Below, in pieces: positions 17,284-27,586 of a stretch of DNA of 64,000 bases. Each line of letters opens with the position of its first letter. Position 1 is the first letter of the stretch. A model generated the notes under the pieces. The model was not told the origin of the DNA and did no database searches. It was given only the letters and a program-made list of their open reading frames with translations. Source of the DNA: Bradyrhizobium sp. CCBAU 53338 (GTDB lineage: Bacteria; Pseudomonadota; Alphaproteobacteria; Rhizobiales; Xanthobacteraceae). The stretch is taken from positions 6,917,501-6,981,500 of the forward strand of contig NZ_CP030048.1 of NCBI RefSeq assembly GCF_015291665.1, read 5' to 3'. A program made the position numbers and the translations under genes.

Positions 17284-18710
17284 CCGGCAACTCCCTGTTT
17301 AGCGGCGCGGCTGACCGACAGCACGAACCGCTCCACCTCGGCCTGATCGTTCTTCATCACCTTCATGTGTTCGGATTTGGTCATGAGACCGTCGAGCCAG
17401 GCCGGCAGTTGCGGCCGCTGGCCGCAGGCCGCTTCCACCGCATCAGGGAATTTGGCGGGATGCGCGGTCGAGAGCACGATGCTGGGCACGGTCGTGTCGG
17501 TGGTGTCGCGATCGGCGACCGCGAGCGCCACGGCCGTGTGCGGATCGACCAGTTCGCCGGCCTCGCGCCAGGCGGCGCGGATCGCAGCGGCGGTCTCGGT
17601 CTCGTCGGCGCGGCCGGCGTCGAATTCCGCGCGGATCGCGGCCAGCGTCGCATCCGGCAGCACGAAGCGGCCCGACTGCTTCAGCGAATCCATCAGCCGG
17701 CGCACGCTGGTCGCATCGCGATTGCTCGCTTCGAACAGCAGCCGCTCGAAGTTCGAGGAGATCTGGATGTCCATCGACGGCGAGGCGGTGGCGTGCACCT
17801 CGCGCACCTCGTAGATGCCGGTCTTGAGCGTGCGGGCGAGGATGTCGTTGACGTTGGCGGCGATGCGCAGCGTGCGAACCGGAAGTCCCATGCGCTTGGC
17901 GACGTAGCCTGCGAAAATGTCGCCGAAATTGCCGGTCGGCACGATGAAGTCTACCGCGCGCGCCGGCGCGCCGGCAGCGACCGCCGAGGTGAAGTAGTAG
18001 ACCACCTGGGCAACGATGCGCGCCCAATTGATGGAGTTGACGCCGGACAGCGAAGTCGCATCGCGGAAGCGATGGTTGTTGAACATCCCCTTCACGAGCG
18101 CCTGGCAGTCGTCGAAATTACCCTCGATCGCGAGCGCGTGGACGTTGGCGGCGCCTGTCGTCGTCATCATGCGCTGCTGCACCTCGGAGATGCGCTTGTG
18201 CGGGAACAGCACGATGAGGTCGACATTATCGAGCCCTGCGAAGGCCTCGACCGCCGCGCCGCCGGTGTCGCCCGACGTCGCGACCACGATGGTGGTGCGC
18301 TGGCCGCGCTTGGCCAGCACATGATCCATCAGCCGCGAGATCAGCTGCATCGCCACGTCCTTGAAGGCGAGCGTCGGACCGTGAAACAGCTCCAGCACGA
18401 ATTGATGCGGCGACATCTGGCGCAGCGGCACCACGGCCGGATGGCGGAAGGTGGCGTAGGCCTCGTTCGCCATGCGGCCGAGCTCGGCGTCGGACATCTC
18501 ACCGCCGACGAACGGACGGATGACGTCAACCGCGACCTCCCAATAGGGACGACCGAAGAAGCCGGCGATGGTCTCGGTCGAAAGCTGCGGCCAGGTTACC
18601 GGCACGTACAGGCCACCGTCGCGGGCGAGCCCGGTCAGCATCACGTCACAGAAGCCGAGCTCAGGGGCCTCGCCCCGGGTCGAGATATAACGAGTCAAAC
18701 TGCCCTCCAA
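17280..18710 (-). CDS. thrC: threonine synthase
   Basis: 476 residues, the usual size of the long (type 1) bacterial enzyme. It converts O-phosphohomoserine to threonine with PLP. The start YISTRGEAPELGF is characteristic of the family. The PLP lysine is Lys117 in HGPTLAFKDVAMQ. A phosphate loop is seen as SGDTGGAA and the region PTGNFGDIFAGYVAKRMG follows. It is the first gene of the thrC-M16-GNAT operon and has a long 500-base upstream gap. Confidence 0.96.
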   Translation of the reverse strand: MEGSLTRYISTRGEAPELGFCDVMLTGLARDGGLYVPVTWPQLSTETIAGFFGRPYWEVAVDVIRPFVGGEMSDAELGRMANEAYATFRHPAVVPLRQMSPHQFVLELFHGPTLAFKDVAMQLISRLMDHVLAKRGQRTTIVVATSGDTGGAAVEAFAGLDNVDLIVLFPHKRISEVQQRMMTTTGAANVHALAIEGNFDDCQALVKGMFNNHRFRDATSLSGVNSINWARIVAQVVYYFTSAVAAGAPARAVDFIVPTGNFGDIFAGYVAKRMGLPVRTLRIAANVNDILARTLKTGIYEVREVHATASPSMDIQISSNFERLLFEASNRDATSVRRLMDSLKQSGRFVLPDATLAAIRAEFDAGRADETETAAAIRAAWREAGELVDPHTAVALAVADRDTTDTTVPSIVLSTAHPAKFPDAVEAACGQRPQLPAWLDGLMTKSEHMKVMKNDQAEVERFVLSVSRAAKQGVAG

Positions 18711-18817
18711 AGGCCGGCCCGGCTTGAATTCGGGCCTTAAGCCTTTGATTTCACGATGTTCCTAGTTCTTGAGCCAGAGGCTTGCGGCACCATAGAGGGT
18801 TTTGCCGGGCCGCACCA

Positions 18818-18929
18818 TGCCCCAACGAAAAGGGGCTGCGGCGATGCCGCAGCCCCTCTCTTGGAAGGTCTGTCGTTGATGTGTGCAGACCCGGTTTTCC
18901 GTGGTGGGGCACCTGCCCCGAAATCGTCG
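18818..18929 (-). ncRNA. candidate small RNA, about 110 nt
   Basis: On the minus strand, TTGACG (18964-18959), 17 bases, then GATAGC (18941-18936) could be a promoter giving a start near 18929. The transcript would contain a compact hairpin (GGGGCA-GG-TGCCCC near 18908-18921) and end at the perfect terminator at 18831-18857 with its TTTTCGTT tail. No reading frame of note lies inside. The -10 match is poor, and the family is not recognised, so this is a candidate only. Confidence 0.35.
18820..18857 (-). terminator. rho-independent terminator, minus strand
   Basis: A perfect 12-bp stem (AGGGGCTGCGGC at 18831-18842; complement 18846-18857) with a 3-nt loop. Read on the minus strand it is followed by TTTTCGTTGG. 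It does not follow a gene directly: the nearest upstream minus-strand stop is the regulator at 19229, about 370 bases away, so it must end either a long 3' UTR or a separate RNA. Confidence 0.8.
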
Positions 18930-19228
18930 GTTCGAGCTATCGTCGCCCGTCATGGGATCGTCAAGGAGAAAAACGGCGCGCAGCGCCGAACGTTCCTGTT
19001 TTTCCTGACGCGCCTCGGTTGCATCCGATACCAGCGCACGGCTTGGGCGGCCTTCGATACCTGTTTTTCCCGAAGTGCCGCGCCGGGAAAGGAACGAACG
19101 GCGCGTCGGCCCATTGTGTCCGCGGATGGTATCAGCCGTCGTCCACGCATTGCCCGGACGCGCGGCGACGCCGATCCGTCGACTGAGCCGGCTGCATCCT
19201 GGAGCAGCCGGTTCGGTCCCTGACGGTG

Positions 19229-19873
19229 TCAGCCAATCCCGATTTCCACCGCGATCCGGATCAGGTCGGAATGGTTCTTGGCCCCTAGCTTCTGCTTGAG
19301 CAGGGACGTGGTGTTGGCCACGGTCTTGTAGGAGATGCCGAGGGCCTCGGCGACCTCGACGATCTTGTCGCCGCGCCCGAGCAGGCGGAGAATCTCGAGC
19401 TCCCGCGGCGTCATCTGCGAGGCCGGATTGGCCTTGATCGCAGCACCCGAGAACGTCACCGCCTCCGCAAGCTGGGGCGAGATGAAATTGTCGCCTGCGA
19501 CCACCTTGCGCACCGCCTTGAGCAGGATCCGGGGATCGTCGCCCTTGGAGACATAGCCCTGCGCCCCAAGCTCCACCGCACGGACCACGAAGGCCGGATC
19601 GTCGTTCATGCTGAACATGATGATCTTGGCGTCAGGGTCGTCCTTGCGGATCCGGCGCATCAGCTCGAAACCGGAGACATCGGGCAGGCTGATGTCGATC
19701 ACCGTCACGTCGGGGCGCTTGCTGATATAGGCACGATGGCCTGATTTGGCGTCGGTTGCCTCCTCGATCCGGATCGAATGGTCCGATGCGAACAGGGTCC
19801 GGCAACCGGACAGCACCACGGGATGGTCGTCGACAATCAGGACTCGGGTCGCCGGCTTGGCGGTATCTTGCAT
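19229..19873 (-). CDS. NarL/FixJ-type response regulator
   Basis: 214 residues. The receiver has VDDH at 14-17, phosphoacceptor Asp60 in VTVIDISLPDVSG, the Ser in MFSMNDD and the Lys in YVSKGDD. The LuxR-type helix-turn-helix is at 145-205 (MTPRELEILRLLGRG, IVEVAEALGISYKTVANTTS). It is divergent from the histidine kinase at 19961 with 87 bases between them, and both belong to the NarL/HisKA_3 class, so they are almost certainly partners. The target genes are unknown. Confidence 0.92.
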   Translation of the reverse strand: MQDTAKPATRVLIVDDHPVVLSGCRTLFASDHSIRIEEATDAKSGHRAYISKRPDVTVIDISLPDVSGFELMRRIRKDDPDAKIIMFSMNDDPAFVVRAVELGAQGYVSKGDDPRILLKAVRKVVAGDNFISPQLAEAVTFSGAAIKANPASQMTPRELEILRLLGRGDKIVEVAEALGISYKTVANTTSLLKQKLGAKNHSDLIRIAVEIGIG

Positions 19874-19960
19874 CGCGCGCTCTCTTGCTGACTGGACTCA
19901 TAGACTGGCAGGAACAAATGGAAAGAGAAAATCCCGCGGGAGGGCGTTAGAATTGCCCAA

Positions 19961-21301
19961 ATGTGGCAACGACTTTCGTTTAAAACCCAGCTGGTTCTCC
20001 CGCTCCTGGTGAGTTTTCTCGCCGCCCTGGCGCTGGGTGGCGTACTGCTGCAGATTTTTGCAGCCGGCCAACTGGCTGACGAGAACGAGCCCGGTCGACG
20101 CTCGACCCGGACCGTCGCTGACGCGCTCAACAGCAGCCTGGGCGCGTCGGACAACCCCCAAAAAATGCTCGACGCCTTTGTCGGCTCCTTGGGCAGCTCC
20201 TCCGATATCCAATTCCGGCCGCTGGAAGCGGGTCCTCCGCCACCCGCGAGGGAGCGCTTGCAGGATTTGCATGGCGTACCGCAATGGTTCGTGGACCTGA
20301 TCGCCGTCCCCGAGATAGACGCGGCCACTCCGGTCATCATCGGCGGCCGGCGTGTCGGCGATATCGTGTTCGTGCCGGACCTGTCGGCCGAGCTGTTCGA
20401 GAAATGGATCGGCTTTCTGGCGCTGACGGGCCTGATTGCGGTGTTGATGGTGCTGACCGGAACGATCGCCTATCTGTTCGCGGGATCCGCGCTGCGCCCG
20501 CTGCGAGATCTCGGCACAGGCCTCACCCGCATCAGGCGCGGCGATTACACGACGCCGATCCCGGTCGCGGGCCCGCCGGAAATCCGGCAGAGCTGCGAGG
20601 AGGCCAATGCGCTGGTGACAACGCTCGCGCAATTGAGCGAGGACAATCGCGATCTGCTGCACCGGCTGGTGTCGCTCCAGGACAATGAGCGGCGCGATCT
20701 CGCCCGCGAACTGCATGACGAACTCGGCCCGCTGCTGTTCAGCATCCGTGCCGGCACGATCGCGCTGAGCGAAGCTTCACCGCAGACGGGGCATCTCGGC
20801 AATTCCGTGCAGGAGGTGATGCGGTCGGTCGAGGCGCTTCAGCAGACCAACCGTCGCATCCTCGACCGGCTGCGTCCGCTCTACATCGAGGAACTGGGAC
20901 TCGAGACCAGCCTGCAAACGCTGCTCCAGAACTTTCGGAAACAGGCGCCGCATATCGGCCTGACGACCGCGCTCGACCCTGATCTGAACGGGATCGACGG
21001 TCCGCTGGCCCAGACGGTCTATCGGCTGATCCAGGAGGCGCTGACCAACGTGCTGCGCCATGCTGCGGCACGCAACGCCCATGTACAGGCGAGCATCGCC
21101 GGCAAGGCACTCGCCATCGAGATCTCCGACGACGGCGCCGGCTTTCCCGCCGACAACGTCTTCGGCCGGGGCCTGACCGGGATGCAGGAGCGGGTACGTG
21201 CGCTCAGCGGATCGCTGACGCTGCTGCGGGCGGATGAGCGAACCTATGTGCGCTGCCGGCTGCCGTTGGAAACGGCACGAGACGGGTCTGCCTCGATCTA
21301 G
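19961..21301 (+). CDS. sensor histidine kinase, HisKA_3 class
   Basis: 446 residues. Helix 1 (LVLPLLVSFLAALALGGVLLQ) and helix 2 near 145-170 (WIGFLALTGLIAVLMVLTG) enclose a periplasmic sensor of about 110 residues. A HAMP segment (RPLRDLGTGLTRIRRGDYT) follows, then the HisKA_3 phosphoacceptor His252 in RDLARELHDELGPLLF. The ATPase domain shows LIQEALTNVLRHA, SDDGAGFP and GRGLTGMQERV. The N-terminal sensor matches no family I know. It is divergent from its probable partner regulator at 19229-19873. Confidence 0.93.
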   Translation: MWQRLSFKTQLVLPLLVSFLAALALGGVLLQIFAAGQLADENEPGRRSTRTVADALNSSLGASDNPQKMLDAFVGSLGSSSDIQFRPLEAGPPPPARERLQDLHGVPQWFVDLIAVPEIDAATPVIIGGRRVGDIVFVPDLSAELFEKWIGFLALTGLIAVLMVLTGTIAYLFAGSALRPLRDLGTGLTRIRRGDYTTPIPVAGPPEIRQSCEEANALVTTLAQLSEDNRDLLHRLVSLQDNERRDLARELHDELGPLLFSIRAGTIALSEASPQTGHLGNSVQEVMRSVEALQQTNRRILDRLRPLYIEELGLETSLQTLLQNFRKQAPHIGLTTALDPDLNGIDGPLAQTVYRLIQEALTNVLRHAAARNAHVQASIAGKALAIEISDDGAGFPADNVFGRGLTGMQERVRALSGSLTLLRADERTYVRCRLPLETARDGSASI

Positions 21302-21332
21302 CTAGTGCCGCGTTGCTTCGCTCGAAAACGCT

Positions 21333-21707
21333 TTAGCAGACGCAGCCCTCGTACGCATCCTGATGAGCCGGTTCGCACAGCGTGCTGTGGATCTTGCCTT
21401 CCGCACTGAACCGAAACGAGGCGCGAATCCGCAGCGCGCCTGCAACGGAATATTCGAGATCGACGCCATTCTGCGCGGGATGGATTTCCTCCAGACCAAA
21501 ACCCGCTGACGGGAAAGCGTTGAGCTTCGGTCCCCAATAGGTCTCGAGCTCGCGCCGGCCGCGATAGAGACGCGTGCCGTTGCAGGTGCATTCCACTTCG
21601 GCATCGTCGGCATAAAGGTCGAGCAGCGTCGCGAGATCGCCCCTCCGACACGCATCCACCCAATCGACAACGAGTCCCATCTGATCGAAATCGCGCACGC
21701 CAGCCAT
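21333..21707 (-). CDS. SnoaL/NTF2-like protein
   Basis: 124 residues with an NTF2-like cone fold: VDWVDACRRGDLATLLDLYADDAEVEC and YRGRRELETYWGPKL are typical of SnoaL-like ketosteroid isomerase relatives. Such proteins bind small hydrophobic ligands or act as subunits; no reaction can be assigned. Cys residues cluster at both the middle (ECTCNG) and the end (GCVC). It converges on the histidine kinase with 31 bases between stops. Confidence 0.75.
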   Translation of the reverse strand: MAGVRDFDQMGLVVDWVDACRRGDLATLLDLYADDAEVECTCNGTRLYRGRRELETYWGPKLNAFPSAGFGLEEIHPAQNGVDLEYSVAGALRIRASFRFSAEGKIHSTLCEPAHQDAYEGCVC

Positions 21708-21805
21708 CCTGTTTGCCGCGAAAAAATCAGACGCGGCTTAAAATCACCCTCGTGAATATGGGCTGAATAATAAAGCCCGGATGATTCCGGGTTCCTACCG
21801 GGAAC

Positions 21806-22570
21806 CTACGGATGTCCACCACTCTGTCCACGTCCCCTCAGCCAGACACCGAATGCGATCAGCACCGCGCCGGCAAGCGTGAACCACGTGATGGCGTATT
21901 GCAGATGATCGTCCTTCAGATGCACGTCGAGCGGCCCCGGACGCGGAATGCCGTTCTCGGGCGCCGGCTGTTCGAGATCGATGTAGAACGGCGCGACCGT
22001 GCCCCAGCTCAAAGCGCTTGCGATCGCAAGATGGTCACGCACGAACCACAGCCGCTTGTCCCGATTCTCCGCCGGCGTGAGCCAGCCTGCCTGTTCCGGG
22101 AAGCGCAGATAGCCCGTGAGCACGACGGGCGCCCCGGTGACGAGCTTCTTCACCGCGCGATCCTCGACACTGCGCTCCTGCATCGTGTTCTCGACGAAGC
22201 CCGCATCGATCACCACGATCTCACCGCTCGGCAGCCGCGCCGGCAGGAAGGCCCAGGTGCCGGGACCGGAGGCATCCTTGCGCACCGCGGAGCCGGAGGA
22301 ATAGACCATCGCATCCGGCGCAGCCACATAGGTCGCGGTGAAGCTGACGCGGCGAAACTCGTCGCGCGCAGGCGTCAGCGCGGCCCATTGCGCGGGCGGC
22401 AGCAGCGCGATGGGTGCGGCTGCGAGGCGCTCGGTGAGCGCAGCGATCAATTCGTGCTTGGCGGTGCGGCGCTGCAATTGCCAGACACCGAGCGCGACGA
22501 AGGCCGCGGTCAGCAGCAGCGTGAACAGCATGAAGCCGGCCACGCCGGGCTTGCGGGCAGTCTCGTTCAT
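21806..22570 (-). CDS. SURF1 family cytochrome oxidase assembly protein
   Basis: 254 residues from MNETARKPG at 22570. Two membrane helices, one at each end (FMLFTLLLTAAFVALGVWQL near 13-33 and YAITWFTLAGAVLIAFGVWL near the C-terminus), flank a large periplasmic domain: the SURF1 topology. The first helix ends in WQLQRR, a family mark. SURF1 helps insert heme a3 into subunit I of aa3 oxidases. Its start overlaps the DUF983 stop by 4 bases, so it is the last gene of the cox cluster. Confidence 0.93.
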   Translation of the reverse strand: MNETARKPGVAGFMLFTLLLTAAFVALGVWQLQRRTAKHELIAALTERLAAAPIALLPPAQWAALTPARDEFRRVSFTATYVAAPDAMVYSSGSAVRKDASGPGTWAFLPARLPSGEIVVIDAGFVENTMQERSVEDRAVKKLVTGAPVVLTGYLRFPEQAGWLTPAENRDKRLWFVRDHLAIASALSWGTVAPFYIDLEQPAPENGIPRPGPLDVHLKDDHLQYAITWFTLAGAVLIAFGVWLRGRGQSGGHP

Positions 22571-22968
22571 TTCGCGCGGTCGACCAGTCGGCCAGGTGCC
22601 GCCTTGTGATGGAATTGCAGCGCGATCAGAAGCGACTTCATCGAGCGGAGCGGCAGAAGCGTGGTGGCCAGGATCAGCGGCAGCCACAGCACCGCATGAA
22701 CCCAGAACGGCGGCTGATACTTGACCTCGACGACGAGCGCGCAGCCGACCACGATCGCGCCGGCCAGCATGATGATGAAGATCGCCGGGCCGTCGCCGGC
22801 ATCGATGAAAGCGTAGTCGAGGCCACAGCGGTTGCAGGCGGGCGCCAAGGTGAGGAAGCCCGCATAGAGCTTGCCCTCACCGCAGCGCGGGCATTTGCAG
22901 GCGAGCCCGCGCAGCGCGCTTTGCAGGACGGTGGGTTGGGACTGAGGTGTGTCGGCGGTATCGTTCAT
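22567..22968 (-). CDS. DUF983 family membrane protein
   Basis: 133 residues from MNDTADTP at 22968. A zinc-ribbon-like part (KCPRCGEGKLYAGFL and ACNRCGLDY: two CxxC pairs) is followed by two hydrophobic helices (AIFIIMLAGAIVVGCALVVE and FWVHAVLWLPLILATTLLPL). DUF983 proteins commonly sit between cox subunit III and SURF1 genes in alphaproteobacteria and probably help oxidase assembly. It overlaps SURF1 by 4 bases and lies 97 bases after ctaE, with a hairpin in the gap. Confidence 0.9.
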   Translation of the reverse strand: MNDTADTPQSQPTVLQSALRGLACKCPRCGEGKLYAGFLTLAPACNRCGLDYAFIDAGDGPAIFIIMLAGAIVVGCALVVEVKYQPPFWVHAVLWLPLILATTLLPLRSMKSLLIALQFHHKAAPGRLVDRAK

Positions 22969-23011
22969 CGCAAGCAAGCCTATCACAGTTTCGGACGAGA
23001 CTCCGGGCTCT

Positions 23012-23042
23012 GGAAAGCGAAAGGGCGGCCCTGCGGCCGCCC
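23012..23042 (-). terminator. hairpin after ctaE, partial terminator candidate
   Basis: An 8-bp stem (GGGCGGCC at 23023-23030, complement 23035-23042) with a CTGC loop. Read on the minus strand, the stem is followed by TTTCGCTTTCC, an imperfect T-tract. It may partly stop or protect the cox transcript before DUF983-SURF1. Confidence 0.55.
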
Positions 23043-23065
23043 CTTGCAGATTGATCCGTCGCGGC

Positions 23066-23962
23066 TCAGTGCGCGCCGTGGGCCATGGTCTCGGCACCGT
23101 GTCCCCAGACGTAGATGCACAGGAACAGGAACAGCCAGACCACGTCGACGAAGTGCCAGTACCAGGCAGCGAACTCGAAGCCGAGATGCTGGGTCGGCGT
23201 GAAGTGGCCGGCATAGGCGCGCGCCAAACACACGATCAGGAAGATGGTACCGACCAGCACGTGGAAACCGTGGAATCCGGTCGCCATGAAGAAGGTCGCG
23301 CCGTAGACGTTGCCGGCGAACGAGAACGCCGCGTGGCTGTACTCATAGGCCTGTACGCAGGTGAAGGTCGCGCCCAGCAGCACCGTGAGGATCAGGCCGT
23401 ACTTCAGGCCCTGGCGATCGTTCTCGAGCAGCGCGTGGTGCGCCCAGGTGACCGTGGTGCCCGAGGTGAGCAGGATCAGCGTGTTGAGCAGCGGCAGATG
23501 CCAGGGATCGAAGGTCTCGATGCCGTGGGGCGGCCAGGTGCCCGGGACCGCGCAAGCGCCGGCAGCCGTGCCGAGACCGCAGCCGAACACGGCGTCGCGG
23601 GTGGCGTGGACGGCATCGGCCGGGAACAGCGCGGCATTGAAATAGGCCCAGAACCAGGCGACGAAGAACATCACCTCGGAGGCGATGAACAGGATCATTC
23701 CGTAACGGTGATGCAACTGCACGACGCGGGTGTGGTCACCCTTGTACTGGGCTTCCTTGATCACGTCGCCCCACCAACTCGCCATGGTGTAGAGCACGCC
23801 GATGGTGCCGACACCGAACACGATCGGCGCGGCCGAGAACATGTGGTGCATCCAGGAGATCGCGCCGACCGCCATGATGAAGGCCGAGACGGAGCCGACC
23901 GCCGGCCACGGAGAGGGATCGACCAGATGGTAGTCGTGATGCTTGCCTTGCGCGGTAGCCAT
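23066..23962 (-). CDS. ctaE: cytochrome c oxidase subunit III
   Basis: 298 residues from MATAQGKHHDYH at 23962. This is the seven-helix subunit that stabilises the proton pathways of aa3 oxidase. Family marks include YHLVDPSPWP at the N-terminus, FIASEVMFFVAWFWAYFNAALFP, WHLPLLNTLILLTSGTTVTW and the FHGFHVLVGTIFLIVC segment; the C-terminus carries WHFVDVVWLFLFLCIYVWG. A short insert around CGLGTAAGACAVPGTWPPHG is normal in alphaproteobacteria. It follows ctaG by 64 bases. Confidence 0.96.
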   Translation of the reverse strand: MATAQGKHHDYHLVDPSPWPAVGSVSAFIMAVGAISWMHHMFSAAPIVFGVGTIGVLYTMASWWGDVIKEAQYKGDHTRVVQLHHRYGMILFIASEVMFFVAWFWAYFNAALFPADAVHATRDAVFGCGLGTAAGACAVPGTWPPHGIETFDPWHLPLLNTLILLTSGTTVTWAHHALLENDRQGLKYGLILTVLLGATFTCVQAYEYSHAAFSFAGNVYGATFFMATGFHGFHVLVGTIFLIVCLARAYAGHFTPTQHLGFEFAAWYWHFVDVVWLFLFLCIYVWGHGAETMAHGAH

Positions 23963-24026
23963 TGCGGTCTGTCTCCTCAATCCCGTGCCTGTCGGGCACT
24001 TATCCCCTTGTTCCAACCCCTGAGCA

Positions 24027-24692
24027 TCAACCCGGCGGCTGGAGATTTCCCTTGCGCTTGTCGTCGTCGCCGGATGCGAGCGGCTTCACCACCGGATCCT
24101 TCACGGGATAGAACGTGTAGGACAGCGTGATGGTGTTGAGCCCGTCATTGTCGTGATCCTTGACGATCGACGGATCGACATAGAACACCACCGGCATCTC
24201 GCGCTTCTCACCGGGCGCCATGGTCTGCTCGGTGAAGCAGAAGCAGTTGATCTTCTGGAAATAGGACCCGACCGTCAGCGGCGCGACGTTGTAGGCGGCC
24301 TGGCCCGAGGTGGTGCGCGCGGCCTGGTTGGTCACGTTGTAATAGATCGTCGTGACCTGGCCGATATTGACCTCGATTTCGGTCTGCTCCGGCTCGAATT
24401 TCCAGGGCAGGCCGGGCGCGACGTTGGAATCGAAACGCACCGCGATCTTGCGGGCGATTGGGCCGCTGGCGGGCGCCGAGGTCGCGACCTGGGTCGTGCC
24501 GTTGAAGCCGGTGGCGCGGCAGAACCAGTTGTAGAACGGCACGGCTGCGTAGGACGCGCCGACCATCAGCGCGACAACGCCGCCGCAGATCGAAGCGACC
24601 AGCACATCACGACCCAAGGCCCCTGAACGGCCCTTGCTGGCCGTTCGGCTCTGATCCTGCGGTATGGTCGGCTTCTGATCCATCTCTGTCAC
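24027..24692 (-). CDS. ctaG: cytochrome c oxidase assembly protein CtaG (Cox11)
   Basis: 221 residues. One N-terminal helix ([20 protein letters not shown]) anchors a periplasmic Ig-like domain that delivers copper to CuB of subunit I. The copper ligands lie in [12 protein letters not shown], and PVVFYVDP and the [10 protein letters not shown] end are family marks. The start overlaps the coxF stop by 4 bases (ATGA); the second Met at 24683 is an alternative start. Confidence 0.95.
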   Translation of the reverse strand: MTEMDQKPTIPQDQSRTASKGRSGALGRDVLVASICGGVVALMVGASYAAVPFYNWFCRATGFNGTTQVATSAPASGPIARKIAVRFDSNVAPGLPWKFEPEQTEIEVNIGQVTTIYYNVTNQAARTTSGQAAYNVAPLTVGSYFQKINCFCFTEQTMAPGEKREMPVVFYVDPSIVKDHDNDGLNTITLSYTFYPVKDPVVKPLASGDDDKRKGNLQPPG

Positions 24693-24853
24693 ATTGGGCG
24701 AACTAGAACCGCCGGTCCCTTGACCATGGTGACGGCGAAGAAAAGGATGACGAGCACACCGAGCGCGAGCGCGATTGCGATCGAGCGCTGACGACGGCTC
24801 TTCTTCTGCGCCTCGGTGAGGACGATTCCATCTGGCTCGGGTTTGTCAGCCAT
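24689..24853 (-). CDS. coxF: small membrane protein CoxF
   Basis: 54 residues from MADKPEPDG at 24853. A charged N-terminus with [11 protein letters not shown] is followed by one hydrophobic helix ([21 protein letters not shown]) and a short tail. Position and layout match the small CoxF protein between ctaB and ctaG in alphaproteobacteria. Its function is not well defined. The stop overlaps ctaG by 4 bases; the start is 7 bases after the ctaB stop. Confidence 0.88.
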   Translation of the reverse strand: MADKPEPDGIVLTEAQKKSRRQRSIAIALALGVLVILFFAVTMVKGPAVLVRPM

Positions 24854-24860
24854 TCCTGCC

Positions 24861-25805
24861 TCATGCGCCCCCGACCATCGGAGCAAGCGCCCGGACCACG
24901 ACCTCGGCCAGCAAGGTCGCGAACAGCGCGAACAGATACAGGATCGAGAAGGCAAACAGTTTTCGCGTTGCGCGCAGCGACTGGCTGCGTTCGCGGCGCA
25001 TGTAGACGTTGATCGCGAGCACCAGCATGCCGGCCCCGAGCACCAGCGAGGTCACGCCGTAGATGGCATCGAAATAGCCGAGCGCCCAGGGTGCCGCGGC
25101 GACCGCGATCAGCACGATGGTGTAGAGCAGGATCTGGAGGCGGGTCGCGTCCGGACCGGCGACGTTGGGCAGCATCGGAATGCCGGCGCGGGCATAGTCG
25201 TCGGAGCGGAACAGCGCCAACGCCCAGAAATGCGGCGGCGTCCAGAAGAAGATGATGGCGAACAGCAGCAGCGGCTCGACGTCGACCGTGCCCGTGACGG
25301 ACGCCCACGCCACCACCGGCGGCAGCGCGCCCGCGGCGCCGCCGATCACGATGTTTTGCGCGGTCCAGCGCTTCAGGCCCATCGTGTAGATCACGACGTA
25401 GAAGAAGATGGTGAAGGCGAGCAGCGCGCCCGCGATCCAGTTGACGAGAATGCCGAGTGTCATCACCGAGAAGAAGGCGAGCGTCATGCCGAACGCCATC
25501 GCCTCGGGCCGGGTGATGCGGCCGCGCGGGATCGGACGGTTTGCAGTGCGCGACATCTTGGAATCGATGTCGCCCTCGAGCGCCATGTTGAGCGCGCCGG
25601 AAGCGCCGGCGCCGACGGCGATGCAGAGCATCGAGGTGATCGCCAGCACCCAGTGGAAGCGTCCGGGCGCCATCGCCATCCCGACCAGCGCAGTGAAGAT
25701 CACGAGCGACATCACCCGCGGCTTGAGCAGCGCGAGGTAGTCACCAACCTCCGCTTCAGAGATGCGAGGATTGATGTCGATGGCGTTCTGATCGAGGACG
25801 GACAC
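24861..25805 (-). CDS. ctaB: protoheme IX farnesyltransferase (heme O synthase)
   Basis: 314 residues with about nine helices of the UbiA prenyltransferase superfamily. The prenyl diphosphate site is in [19 protein letters not shown], and [17 protein letters not shown] holds the second conserved cluster. It makes heme O, the precursor of heme A for this oxidase. It lies 65 bases after ctaD and upstream of coxF in the same operon. Confidence 0.96.
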   Translation of the reverse strand: MSVLDQNAIDINPRISEAEVGDYLALLKPRVMSLVIFTALVGMAMAPGRFHWVLAITSMLCIAVGAGASGALNMALEGDIDSKMSRTANRPIPRGRITRPEAMAFGMTLAFFSVMTLGILVNWIAGALLAFTIFFYVVIYTMGLKRWTAQNIVIGGAAGALPPVVAWASVTGTVDVEPLLLFAIIFFWTPPHFWALALFRSDDYARAGIPMLPNVAGPDATRLQILLYTIVLIAVAAAPWALGYFDAIYGVTSLVLGAGMLVLAINVYMRRERSQSLRATRKLFAFSILYLFALFATLLAEVVVRALAPMVGGA

Positions 25806-25870
25806 TTAAACCTGCTCGTTTCGTTGCCGAGCCGCGGCGCCCGTCACGGGCGCCGCGGGAGTTTCATCGC

Positions 25871-27559
<1,689 letters not shown>

Positions 27560-27586
27560 TCAGTCCCTCAAGCCGTCGCCCGGCGC

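Larger units (their letters stand above)
18711..19228. other. long intergenic region upstream of thrC
   Basis: 518 bases between thrC and the response regulator. It contains a strong minus-strand terminator (18820-18857) and a possible minus-strand promoter (18936-18964), which together outline a candidate small RNA listed separately. A hairpin near 19190-19213 (CAGCCGG arms) directly follows the regulator stop. A 66-residue minus frame (18950-19150) is Arg-rich and shows no domain; I do not call it. Confidence 0.5.

Noticed and set aside
15385..17346. 653-residue plus-strand frame opposite GNAT and M16 genes
   Set aside because: Antisense shadow of two identified genes.
18900..18960. tRNA-like GGTTCGA motif near 18929
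   Set aside because: No acceptor stem or anticodon arm can be folded around it.
18950..19150. 66-residue minus-strand frame between thrC and the regulator
   Set aside because: Arg-rich, no start signal, no family; overlaps the candidate RNA promoter.
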